From: an uncultured SAR86 cluster bacterium
Lineage (GTDB): Bacteria > Pseudomonadota > Gammaproteobacteria > Magnimaribacterales > D2472
Direction of reading: 5' to 3'
Assembly (NCBI GenBank): GCA_902602595.1
Contig: CACKRJ010000005.1
Coordinates: 1 to 64,000, forward strand
DNA length: 64,000 nt
Shown here: positions 52,340 through 61,439 of the stretch, piece after piece
Layout of the letters: every line of letters begins with the position of its first letter
Numbering within the stretch: position 1 is the first letter of the stretch
Position numbers and translations under genes: made by a program
Notes under the pieces: generated by a model
What the model was told of the DNA's origin: nothing
Databases searched by the model: none
Seen by the model: only the letters and a program-made list of their open reading frames with translations

Positions 52340-53146
52340 TTAATCGTCATTCCAATTAGGATCACGTTTTTCTAAGAATGCTGCAATGCCCTCCTTTGCA
52401 TCATCAGCGAGAGAGTTTTCAGTCATAATTGCTGAGGTGTAATTATAAGCCTCGGATAGACTCATTTCATGCTGTCTATAAAAAGCTTCCTTGCCAAGTT
52501 TAACCGTTGTAAGAGACTTACTAGCAATCTTTTTTGCAACAGACATTACAGCGCTGTGAAGATTTTTGCCAGGGACATGATCATTTATCAAAGATATTCT
52601 CTTTGCTTCAATTGAATCAATCATCTCGCCCGTAAGAAGCATTTTCATTGAATTTTTTTTGCTTAAATTTCTAGAGAGAGCAACCATGGGTGTAGAACAA
52701 AATAAACCTATATTAACTCCAGGTGTTGCAAATTTAGATGAATCCGATGCTATAGCCAAGTCGCAACTAGCAACTAATTGACAACCAGCAGCAGTTGCAA
52801 CCCCATTAATTTCTGCTATGACTGGTTTTGAGCAAGTGACGATCATTTGCATTAATGAGGAGCATAAATTAAAAAGATTAGAAAAATATTCTTTTCCCTC
52901 ATCCTCATTATTTCTAGCATCAGTAATCTCTTTGAGGTTATGCCCTGAACAAAAAACATCTCCAACTGCTGAAATAATAATCACTCTGATTGAGTTATTA
53001 GATGATGCATTAAATATGTGATCAATAAGCTCTTTCATCATTTGCTCCGAGAGAGCGTTCTTATTCTTTGAATCATTTAATATTAAACGAAGGATGCCTC
53101 CCTCTAGCTGATCAATCTTTACAATATTTTTTATATGTTTAGTCAT
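52340..53146 (-). CDS. Enoyl-CoA hydratase/isomerase family protein
   Basis: FCSGHNLKEI, INGVATAAGCQLVASCDLAIAS crotonase signature. Confidence 0.94.
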   Translation of the reverse strand: MTKHIKNIVKIDQLEGGILRLILNDSKNKNALSEQMMKELIDHIFNASSNNSIRVIIISAVGDVFCSGHNLKEITDARNNEDEGKEYFSNLFNLCSSLMQMIVTCSKPVIAEINGVATAAGCQLVASCDLAIASDSSKFATPGVNIGLFCSTPMVALSRNLSKKNSMKMLLTGEMIDSIEAKRISLINDHVPGKNLHSAVMSVAKKIASKSLTTVKLGKEAFYRQHEMSLSEAYNYTSAIMTENSLADDAKEGIAAFLEKRDPNWNDD

Positions 53147-53154
53147 ATGTTAAT

Positions 53155-53556
53155 TTATAAATTTTCAAGGATTTTTTTTGGGCATTGATTCATTACTACT
53201 GTTAATCCTGCTTTAGTTCCTAATGCTTCTGCCTCCTCACTATACAGACCTTCTTGAGTCCAAAATATTTTTGATTTAATTTTTATTGCCTCATTTGTAA
53301 TGCCAGGAATATATTCTATAGCTCTAAAAACATCTACCATGTCAACGTTTTGCTTTATAGCTTCAAGGCTAGAGTAACATTCTTGGCCAAGAATTTTAGT
53401 ATTTATCAAATTTGGATTCACTGGAAATACCTGAAAACCATAGTCTTGAAGAAATTTCATTACTTTGTAACTATCTCTTTCTGGATTCGAGCTAGCCCCA
53501 ACTATCGCAATTGAATTAACTTCATCTAATATTGATTTTAAATAATCTTTATTCAA
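53155..53556 (-). CDS. CoA-binding domain protein
   Basis: IAIVGASSNPERDSYKVMKFLQDYGFQVFPVNPN. Confidence 0.92.
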   Translation of the reverse strand: MNKDYLKSILDEVNSIAIVGASSNPERDSYKVMKFLQDYGFQVFPVNPNLINTKILGQECYSSLEAIKQNVDMVDVFRAIEYIPGITNEAIKIKSKIFWTQEGLYSEEAEALGTKAGLTVVMNQCPKKILENL

Positions 53557-53561
53557 ATTTT

Positions 53562-54422
53562 CTATTTAAAATATGAAATTATTGATGCCGAGCTTTTTTC
53601 GCAACTTGGACCCATTAAGTGAACTCCATCAATGCATGGCAGACCCATAATTTTTTCTATTAATTCTTGACAGATTTTTTCACCAGTTTCTGCTGGTGAT
53701 TGACTCTCCTCCATACGCAGTAGAATTTCATCAGAGATGTTTACACCCCATAAATTTTTTCGCATCCAGTCGCCCTGCTTAGCTGATTTTAATGGCCCCA
53801 TTCCGATAATCACCTTGCAATCATTAAAAGAACCTTGATCATTAAGCTTATCTGAGTATTTTTTAATGACATCATAATCAAAACAGTATTGAGTTTGAAT
53901 AAAGCTAGCTCCTTGCTCTATTTTGGTAACTAATTTCTTAAGCGCTTCTGGCTTTGAGATTTGAGTGTATAAATCATCTGCTGCTCCTGAATAAAGAGGT
54001 AAAGGTTTCTTAATTTCTGTTCCATCAGATAAAGTTCCCCCTGAAATAATCTCACATAGTTCAATTAATCCATTCCCATTAAATTCATTTACAACTGCAG
54101 GTCCATTTTCATCCGGTTGATCTCCACTTAAACAGAGAACTTTATTAATTCCAACAGACAAAGCTCCAAGCAAAACTGATTCCAAGGCAATCTGATTTCT
54201 ATCCCTTCCAGTTAATTGCAAAATTACATCCAGCCCTTTTCTTTTAATTTCTGATGCAACTAGTAAGCTGTTTAAACGACTTTTACAATTAGGCGAGTCT
54301 GTAACATTTACAGCGTCAGCTAGGCCAATAAGCTTTTCAACTTGACCAGCACACTCAGATAAATCTGTTGTTACATCAGGCGTGGTTTCTGATGTAAATA
54401 TAAAATCAGTTGTATTAAACAT
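53562..54422 (-). CDS. Methylenetetrahydrofolate reductase-family protein
   Basis: TSETTPDVTTDL, LQLTGRDRNQIALESVLLGALSVGINKVLCLSGD, GASFIQTQYCFD. Confidence 0.88.
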   Translation of the reverse strand: MFNTTDFIFTSETTPDVTTDLSECAGQVEKLIGLADAVNVTDSPNCKSRLNSLLVASEIKRKGLDVILQLTGRDRNQIALESVLLGALSVGINKVLCLSGDQPDENGPAVVNEFNGNGLIELCEIISGGTLSDGTEIKKPLPLYSGAADDLYTQISKPEALKKLVTKIEQGASFIQTQYCFDYDVIKKYSDKLNDQGSFNDCKVIIGMGPLKSAKQGDWMRKNLWGVNISDEILLRMEESQSPAETGEKICQELIEKIMGLPCIDGVHLMGPSCEKSSASIISYFK

Positions 54423-54527
54423 AATTATTTCTCCTGCATAAAAATAAGTTACAGAAAGATTTCATGAATCCTAGTATATAAGTTTTCTTGCGTTTGAATA
54501 TAATAGTTGTTTCTGAGAAAAGAGCTA

Positions 54528-55787
54528 CTAATTAGGCAATCTAGTTATATTGGCGCCAAGATAAGAAAGCTTCTCTTCAATCCTTTCATACCCCCTATCA
54601 ATATGATAGATACGATCTACAATGGTCTCGCCTTTGGCACAAAGACCAGCCAAAATTAAACTTGCAGATGCTCTGAGGTCTGTAGCCATTACAGGTGCTC
54701 CATTAAGAGAGTTAACTCCCTTAACAAATGCATTGCTTCCCTTAACAGTGATGTCACACCCCATTCTATTAAGCTCTTGAACATGCATAAACCTATTCTC
54801 AAAAACATTCTCTGTTACAACAGATGAACCCTCAGATAATGCATTTAAAACAGTAAATTGCGCCTGCATGTCTGTTGGAAATCCAGGGAATGGAGCTGTA
54901 GAAATATCTACTGGTAGAATAGAATCATTTTCCATAATAAGCTGAACATTATCTTCGCCAACATTAATTGATGCCCCACTTAACTTTAATTTATCTAAAA
55001 TATTATTCATGCGGTGAGCCTGCACATTTGAAATAGTTACATCGCCACCTGTTATAGCAGCTGCAATTAAATAAGTTCCAGCCTCTATCCTATCAGCAGG
55101 GATAGAAAATTCTGCCCCATCAAGAGCCTCAACACCATTGATAATAATTTCATCAGTTCCAGCTCCATTAATTTGAGCTCCCATTGAATTCAAAAAATTT
55201 GCTAAATCTTCAACCTCAGGTTCTTTTGCAACATTTCTTAAAACGGTTTGGCCTTTGGCAAGAACTGCTGCCATCATAATATTCTCTGTGCCAGTAACAG
55301 AGACGCCGGGGAAATTAATCTCGCAGCCAACTAATTTATTAGAAGTAGCTTCAATATACCCATTTTTTAGAACAATTTTAGCTCCAAGTTTTTCTAATGC
55401 ATCTAAATGAAAATCTACTGGCCGAGTACCAATCGCACAGCCTCCAGGTAGTGCAATTCTTGCAAATCCATAACGAGCTACAAGTGATCCCAGAACTAAA
55501 ATTGAAGCTCGCATAGTCTTAACTAGCTCATATCTTGCCTCAAAGTCATGCAATTTAGATGTGGAAATTATAAAATCCATATTTTCATTAAGTGTAATCT
55601 CGGCACCCATTGATCCTAAGAGCTCAAACATGGTTGTGATATCTTGAAGGTAAGGTAAATTTTGAAAAGTGATTGGTTTATCGCTTAATATTGTAGCTGC
55701 AAGCATTGGTAAAGCTGCATTTTTTGCTCCGGAGCAAGAAATAGATCCTGAGAGTTTATTGCCACCAATGATCTTTAATTTTTCCAT
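54528..55787 (-). CDS. murA: UDP-GlcNAc 1-carboxyvinyltransferase
   Basis: SGAKNAALPMLAATIL, LPGGCAIGTRPVDFHL, TDMQAQF, DLRASASLILAGL. Confidence 0.98.
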   Translation of the reverse strand: MEKLKIIGGNKLSGSISCSGAKNAALPMLAATILSDKPITFQNLPYLQDITTMFELLGSMGAEITLNENMDFIISTSKLHDFEARYELVKTMRASILVLGSLVARYGFARIALPGGCAIGTRPVDFHLDALEKLGAKIVLKNGYIEATSNKLVGCEINFPGVSVTGTENIMMAAVLAKGQTVLRNVAKEPEVEDLANFLNSMGAQINGAGTDEIIINGVEALDGAEFSIPADRIEAGTYLIAAAITGGDVTISNVQAHRMNNILDKLKLSGASINVGEDNVQLIMENDSILPVDISTAPFPGFPTDMQAQFTVLNALSEGSSVVTENVFENRFMHVQELNRMGCDITVKGSNAFVKGVNSLNGAPVMATDLRASASLILAGLCAKGETIVDRIYHIDRGYERIEEKLSYLGANITRLPN

Positions 55788-55789
55788 AC

Positions 55790-56011
55790 TTAACCTATTT
55801 CTGAAGGTGATTTTGTAATTAAGCTTAAGGCATGCAACTCACCAGTCTGGAATTGTTCTTTCAACACACTCAAAACCAGCTTGTGTCGCTGAAGAGTATT
55901 TAAACCCTCAAACTCATTGCACACAATCAAGACTTTAGAATTGCAATCTTCTCCATCAAAAGAAATCTCAGCTTCAGGAAATTTTGATTTAAGAAAATTA
56001 GTTATATCCAT
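55790..56011 (-). CDS. ibaG: BolA/IbaG-family protein
   Basis: LQRHKLVLSVLKEQFQTGELHALSLITKSP; adjacent to murA. Confidence 0.9.
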   Translation of the reverse strand: MDITNFLKSKFPEAEISFDGEDCNSKVLIVCNEFEGLNTLQRHKLVLSVLKEQFQTGELHALSLITKSPSEIG

Positions 56012-56032
56012 TTAAAAATTTATAGCAGAATA

Positions 56033-56647
56033 TTATTCGAGATCAGCGTCAGAGGTCCAATGCTTTATTATCTCATCGATATTTTCATTATGCTCTTCAG
56101 CAAGGGCCTGGAATTGATTTCTAAAAGTAAGGCCTAAGTTCACTCCATTTACAATGATGTTAATGATTAACCAATTCCCATTGCTATCTTTTCTTACTTT
56201 ATAAGTTATTGGGTAAATGTTGCTAGAAGTAATTAAATTTTGCTGAACATCCTCTGTTCTTGAAAACTCATATGCTTCTGGAAAAATTGTGACAATTTCC
56301 TGATCGCCCCATTGAGCTAGGGTTGAAGAATATGTATCAAGCAAAGAAGTTTTAAAAGATTCAATAAATTTTAGTCTCTGGGGTTTTGAAGCAGCAAGAT
56401 AATATTTTTTACCCATGACACTTGCACCAACTCTTCTAAAATCTACCATTGGTTCAAAAACAAAATTAATCTTTTCCTTAAATAATTCTGGATCTAAGGC
56501 ATATAGTTCTTGGTTATTCCGTATAATGGAAACCATTTCCTGGGCTTGAGAATCAATAAATTGATGAGGGTTAGATGCACCGACTAAATTGGCATGAAAG
56601 CATAAAATTCCAAGAAAAAAAGCTAGAGATTTCAAAGTAGTATTCAT
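56033..56647 (-). CDS. mlaC: MlaC/Ttg2-family periplasmic phospholipid-binding protein
   Basis: Signal peptide; RRVGASVMGKKYYLAASKPQRLKFIESFKTSLLDTYSSTL..., WLIINIIVNGVNLGLTFRNQFQALAEE. Confidence 0.93.
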   Translation of the reverse strand: MNTTLKSLAFFLGILCFHANLVGASNPHQFIDSQAQEMVSIIRNNQELYALDPELFKEKINFVFEPMVDFRRVGASVMGKKYYLAASKPQRLKFIESFKTSLLDTYSSTLAQWGDQEIVTIFPEAYEFSRTEDVQQNLITSSNIYPITYKVRKDSNGNWLIINIIVNGVNLGLTFRNQFQALAEEHNENIDEIIKHWTSDADLE

Positions 56648-56686
56648 ATAGGTATTATAACATTAGTAAAAAACTATAAATGCAAT

Positions 56687-57661
56687 ATGAAAGATCATAA
56701 TTTTATCAACTCAGCTTTAAGGGTAATTGAAATAGAGTCAAAGGCTGTAATGAGTTTAAGCAATCAAATAAAGTCTGATTTTAATAACCTTTGTATGAAA
56801 ATTCTTGAAACTAAAGGAAAATTAATTTTAATGGGCATTGGTAAATCAGGTCATATAGCTCAAAAAATTTCAGCAACATTATCAAGCACCGGAACTTCGT
56901 CATTTTTTATACATCCAACTGAAGCGGCCCATGGCGATTTAGGAATGATTAGTAAAAAAGATGCCGTCCTAATTTTATCTAACTCAGGAGAAACAAAGGA
57001 AGTGATTGATATTTTACCCGCATTAAAACGCTCAACTCCAAATATTTTTTCACTAACCAATAACAATCAATCAACTATTGCAAAGGCTGGAAAAATTAAT
57101 TTAGTAATAAGTGCCGATGAGGAAGCTTGTCCATTAGATCTAGCTCCCACCTCCTCTACTACAATTGCTTTGGTATTTGGAGATGCTCTTGCAATAGCTT
57201 TATTAGAAGCTCGCGGTTTCGGTAAAGATGATTTTGCAAAATCTCATCCTGCCGGACAACTTGGAAAAAAACTCACAACACTGGTTCAAGATTTAGCAGT
57301 AATGACTGAGCAAGCGCCAATAGTTGATCAAGCGACATCTTTAAAGGATGCTTTGATGGTGGTAACTGAAAAAAAACTTGGGGTAACTTTAGTTTCAAAT
57401 AATAAAAAAGTGATTGGAATTTTTACTGATGGTGATCTAAGAAGGTGCCTGAATAATTCAGTGGATTTAAATCAAACTCCTATTAAGGATGTCATGACTA
57501 TTAACTTTAAAAGCATCGATAGCAATGCTCTTGCTATCGATGCAGCTGAAATTATGGAAAAAAATAAAATTTTTAGCTTGGTTGTAAATTCACCTAGAAA
57601 TAAAGGAGATAGCATTGGCCTTATTACAATGCATCAACTCCTTGAAGCGGGGATCATTTAG
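56687..57661 (+). CDS. kdsD: Arabinose-5-phosphate isomerase (SIS + CBS domains)
   Basis: MGIGKSGHIAQKISATLSSTGTSSFFIHPTEAAHGDLGMI, CBS pair at C-terminus. Confidence 0.96.
   Translation: MKDHNFINSALRVIEIESKAVMSLSNQIKSDFNNLCMKILETKGKLILMGIGKSGHIAQKISATLSSTGTSSFFIHPTEAAHGDLGMISKKDAVLILSNSGETKEVIDILPALKRSTPNIFSLTNNNQSTIAKAGKINLVISADEEACPLDLAPTSSTTIALVFGDALAIALLEARGFGKDDFAKSHPAGQLGKKLTTLVQDLAVMTEQAPIVDQATSLKDALMVVTEKKLGVTLVSNNKKVIGIFTDGDLRRCLNNSVDLNQTPIKDVMTINFKSIDSNALAIDAAEIMEKNKIFSLVVNSPRNKGDSIGLITMHQLLEAGII
57513..57543. repeat. Perfect 13-bp inverted repeat inside kdsD
   Basis: GCATCGATAGCAA-TGCTC-TTGCTATCGATGC. Confidence 0.95.
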
Positions 57662-57670
57662 AAAAAAGAA

Positions 57671-58072
57671 ATGCCTAAGAGGTACAAAATTTTATCAATA
57701 ATATTCGGATGTTTATATCTTCCTATTTTAATTTCAGAAGAGAGTGCTAGCTTTCAAAATATTTCAATTCAATCAGATCAAGTCAAAATTAATGAAGAAT
57801 CCCGGCAACTGTCTTTTAAAAATGATATTAGAATAAAAATCGATGGTTATATTATAAAAGGCTCTGATGCCCTTCTAAGTCACTCAGACAAGAAATTAGA
57901 AATATATGGAAATCCAGCAACTATTAAATCTAATACGATAGATGGTGAAGCTGAAGCATTTGTTATATATCCAAATAAATCAATGAACTTAATTGGAAAT
58001 GCTAAACTTGTGAACAATGGTAATGCAATAACATCTAATCTTATTACATATCAAATTAGTGAAAATGAATAG
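57671..58072 (+). CDS. lptA: LptA (short)
   Basis: OstA-like repeat region (IQSDQVKINEESRQLSFKNDIRIKIDGYIIKGSDALLSHSDKKLEIYGNPATI); precedes lptB. Confidence 0.85.
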   Translation: MPKRYKILSIIFGCLYLPILISEESASFQNISIQSDQVKINEESRQLSFKNDIRIKIDGYIIKGSDALLSHSDKKLEIYGNPATIKSNTIDGEAEAFVIYPNKSMNLIGNAKLVNNGNAITSNLITYQISENE

Positions 58073-58784
58073 CGACCGAATAAGTCTAGCTAATATTGAG
58101 ATGACACTTGGCTCTAAAAAGATCCTTTCAGATTTAAGTTTTTCAATTGGCTCAAGTGAAATTGTAGGTTTGCTAGGTCCAAATGGCGCAGGCAAAACAA
58201 CAGCCTTTTATATAGCTGCAGGCCTAATTTTTCCTGATCAGGGTAGAGTATTTATTAATAATAAAGACGTAACAGAAATGCCCATTCATGCTCGAGCTGA
58301 TTTAGGGCTAGGATATCTACCTCAAGAATCATCAATATTTCCAGATTTAAGCGTTGAAAACAATCTTTTAGGAATAGCAGAATTATCAAATAAAGATAAA
58401 ACAATTGAAAAAGTAAAAAAAATTGTCGAAGAGTTTGGTTTGAAAAAAATTCTTCAAATGAAGGGAAGAATGTTATCTGGGGGACAAAGAAGAAAAGTTG
58501 AGATAGCTCGCACTTTGATTTGTCAACCCAACATTATGCTTCTTGATGAACCCTTTGCTGGTATTGATCCAATTGCTGTTGAAGAAATAAAAGAGTTACT
58601 TCAAAAAATTTGTGAAAAAAATATTTCAATCTTAATAACAGATCATAATGTAAGAGAAACTTTAAGCTTGTGCTCCAAAGCTATTATCCTCAGCGAAGGA
58701 AGGATTATTGCTGAAGGTAAGGAAAAAGACTTAAAAGAAAATTATCATGTTCAGCAGAAATATTTTGGTAAAATGTTTTCTTGA
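58059..58784 (+). CDS. lptB: LPS export ABC ATPase LptB
   Basis: GLLGPNGAGKTTAFYIAAGLI, LPQESSIFPDLSVENNL, LSGGQRRKVEIARTL. Confidence 0.97.
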   Translation: MKMNSDRISLANIEMTLGSKKILSDLSFSIGSSEIVGLLGPNGAGKTTAFYIAAGLIFPDQGRVFINNKDVTEMPIHARADLGLGYLPQESSIFPDLSVENNLLGIAELSNKDKTIEKVKKIVEEFGLKKILQMKGRMLSGGQRRKVEIARTLICQPNIMLLDEPFAGIDPIAVEEIKELLQKICEKNISILITDHNVRETLSLCSKAIILSEGRIIAEGKEKDLKENYHVQQKYFGKMFS

Positions 58785-58787
58785 AAG

Positions 58788-60053
58788 ATGGCTATTAAGC
58801 TTGTAAGAGAATTTAAACAAAATCAGCAGCTATCAATAACTCCGCAATTAAAAAAATCAATAGATCTTCTCCAGCTTTCAAGGTTAGAAATTATTAAAAA
58901 AATTAACTATGAAATTGAAGAAAATCCTTTTCTTAAAAAAGATTTTGATCATGAGTCATCGTCAGGCTTTGATAGTATGGAGTTTTTGGAGAATTCACCA
59001 TATGAATTAACTTTGCAAGATCATCTTGAAAGTCAATTACTTGATATAGAAATAAGTGATGTTGAAAAAAAAATTGCATTAGTGATTATTCACTCCTTAG
59101 AAGAAAACGGATTACTTCAAATGGATCTTGATGAAATCGAGGCACTGATGGAGTACGCATATTCTTCAAAAGAAATTAAAAATGTCTTAAGTAATATAAT
59201 TCATGACCTGGAACCGGCTGGGGTTGGGGCAAGAAATTTTAAAGAAACAATTTATTTACAATTAAAGAAACAGAAAATTCCAGTCAAGGAATTAGAAATT
59301 GCAAATAAAATTCTATTTAATCCTCAATTTTCTTGCTTTGAAGATGCAAAAACTCATTTAGCAATGCATTACTCTGAACATGCTATTGAATCTGTTCTGA
59401 AAAAAATCAAGCAATGTGATCTTTCACCAGGTTTAGAATTTGAATCAACGCATATTATTCAACCTGATTTAGAGGTAATACAAAACAACAATGAAAATCT
59501 TGAAGTCCAGTTTAAACAAGATAATTTTCCTCTTATTAGTCTTGATGAAGAATTAGAAAAATTAGTTAAAAATAAAAAAAATCAAGCGAACAAAGAATTA
59601 AAAGAAAAAATTGGAGAAGCAAAATGGTTGATTAGGTCAATCAATAAAAGAAATAAAACTGTTTATAATGTAGGCAAATTGATTTGTAAAATACAGGCTG
59701 ATTTTTTAACAAATAAATCCCCTGAATTAAAACCTTTATCAAATATTGATCTTGCAAAAGAGTTAAAGATTAGCGCATCAACAGTTTCTAGAATCTTAAG
59801 ATCAAAATACATACAAACACCTAAGGGCGCTGTTTCTATGAAATCACTTTTAGCAAGCTCAGTGTCAAAAACTAGAAAAGTTACTCCTATGCAGTTAATG
59901 GAGGAAATTCAAAACATAGTTGAAGCAGAAAGAGAAAAATTAAGTGATCAAAGGATTGCAGATCTGCTCAATCTACGGGGATTTAACTTAGCTCGAAGAA
60001 CAATCTCAAAATATCGAAAAAAAATAAATCTCCCAAATTCAAGAAATAGATAA
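58788..60053 (+). CDS. rpoN: RNA polymerase sigma-54 factor
   Basis: Region I QQLSITPQLKKSIDLLQLSRLEI; RpoN box ARRTISKYRKKINLP. Confidence 0.97.
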   Translation: MAIKLVREFKQNQQLSITPQLKKSIDLLQLSRLEIIKKINYEIEENPFLKKDFDHESSSGFDSMEFLENSPYELTLQDHLESQLLDIEISDVEKKIALVIIHSLEENGLLQMDLDEIEALMEYAYSSKEIKNVLSNIIHDLEPAGVGARNFKETIYLQLKKQKIPVKELEIANKILFNPQFSCFEDAKTHLAMHYSEHAIESVLKKIKQCDLSPGLEFESTHIIQPDLEVIQNNNENLEVQFKQDNFPLISLDEELEKLVKNKKNQANKELKEKIGEAKWLIRSINKRNKTVYNVGKLICKIQADFLTNKSPELKPLSNIDLAKELKISASTVSRILRSKYIQTPKGAVSMKSLLASSVSKTRKVTPMQLMEEIQNIVEAEREKLSDQRIADLLNLRGFNLARRTISKYRKKINLPNSRNR

Positions 60054-60083
60054 TTCATAATCTAGTGAGTTAGAATTGAGGTT

Positions 60084-61439
60084 ATGAATGAGATAACCCC
60101 TCACCATTTCTCGTCTGAAGATCTTTTAAAAAGAATTCAGGGAAAAGAGGTTGAACCCTCAATAAACCAAATTAAAAGAGTTTTATCTGGAATGCATCCT
60201 TCTGAGGTAGCCCATAGCATTGAATCTCTGCCGCCTAAAGAAAGAAAATTTTTGTGGTCACTGATTGATGCGCAAGATGAAGGTGAGATCATTGCAGAGT
60301 TACATGATGAGATTCAACAAGAACTTATCTCGGAAATTTCACCAGAAGAACTTATTACTATAATTAGCGACTTAGAGCTCGATGAAATTGTAGACATTCT
60401 TCAAATTCTTCCAAATCAAAAAACAGAAAATATTTTATCTGCAATGTCGCAAAGGGATAGGCAGAGAATTCAAGAAGCCCTAGAATATCCGGAAGATTCA
60501 GCTGGTGGATTGATGAACACTGACATTATTAGTGTCAGGCCAAAGTATAACTTAGAAGTTGTGATGAGATATCTTCGTGCTCAAAGAGAGTTACCAAAAA
60601 ATACTGATCAAATATTTGTTGTTTCAAGAGATAATAAATATCTAGGCTCTTTGCCGATCTCTTTAATTCTAGTCTCGGACACTAGTCTCAATGTAAGAGA
60701 ACTAATGGAAACTGAAACTCAACCATTAGATGCACAATTAAATGATAAGGATGTTGCAAGATTATTTGAACAAAATGATTGGGTGTCAGCACCCGTAGTA
60801 GATGATGAATCAAGATTGATTGGAAGGGTGACAATTGATGATGTTGTTGATGTGATCATGGAAGATGCAGATCAAAATATTCTTGGAATGGCTGGGGTTG
60901 CTGAGGATACATTTGCTGCACCAGCAAGAGCAGCAAGGAGTAGATTTTTATGGCTATCAATTAATCTCCTGACGGCTTTTATAGCATCTATGACAATAGG
61001 TCTTTTTCAAGCGACGATTGACGAAATAGTATATTTAGCTATTCTGATGCCCATTGTTGCAAGCATGGGTGGGGTTGCTGGCACTCAAACTTTAACGATT
61101 ATGATTAGAGGATTAACACTGCAACAAATTAATCAATCGAATCTTCAATGGCTATGCAAACGAGAAGTAGCAGTATCAATTGTTAATGGGATCCTCTTGT
61201 CCATCATGGTCGGAGGAATAACCTATTTCTGGTTTGATAACATACTGATCGCAATCCTTATTTGCGTAGCTATGGTTACAAACTTAATATGCTCAGCAAT
61301 AGCAGGTATTTTTATTCCTATAATTTTAAAAAAATTTAATCAAGACCCAGCGATTGCTGGCAGTGTTGTTGTAACGACTGTAACTGATGTAATAGGATTC
61401 TTCTCTTTTCTGGGTCTTGCTAGTTTGTTTCTTGTTTAA
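60084..61439 (+). CDS. mgtE: Magnesium transporter MgtE
   Basis: MgtE N-domain, CBS pair, C-terminal TM domain PIVASMGGVAGTQTLTIMIRGL. Confidence 0.97.
   Translation: MNEITPHHFSSEDLLKRIQGKEVEPSINQIKRVLSGMHPSEVAHSIESLPPKERKFLWSLIDAQDEGEIIAELHDEIQQELISEISPEELITIISDLELDEIVDILQILPNQKTENILSAMSQRDRQRIQEALEYPEDSAGGLMNTDIISVRPKYNLEVVMRYLRAQRELPKNTDQIFVVSRDNKYLGSLPISLILVSDTSLNVRELMETETQPLDAQLNDKDVARLFEQNDWVSAPVVDDESRLIGRVTIDDVVDVIMEDADQNILGMAGVAEDTFAAPARAARSRFLWLSINLLTAFIASMTIGLFQATIDEIVYLAILMPIVASMGGVAGTQTLTIMIRGLTLQQINQSNLQWLCKREVAVSIVNGILLSIMVGGITYFWFDNILIAILICVAMVTNLICSAIAGIFIPIILKKFNQDPAIAGSVVVTTVTDVIGFFSFLGLASLFLV

Noticed and set aside
54423-54527. Riboswitch (SAM or cobalamin type) upstream of the MTHFR-like gene
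   Set aside because: Short AT-rich leader without recognisable conserved riboswitch core
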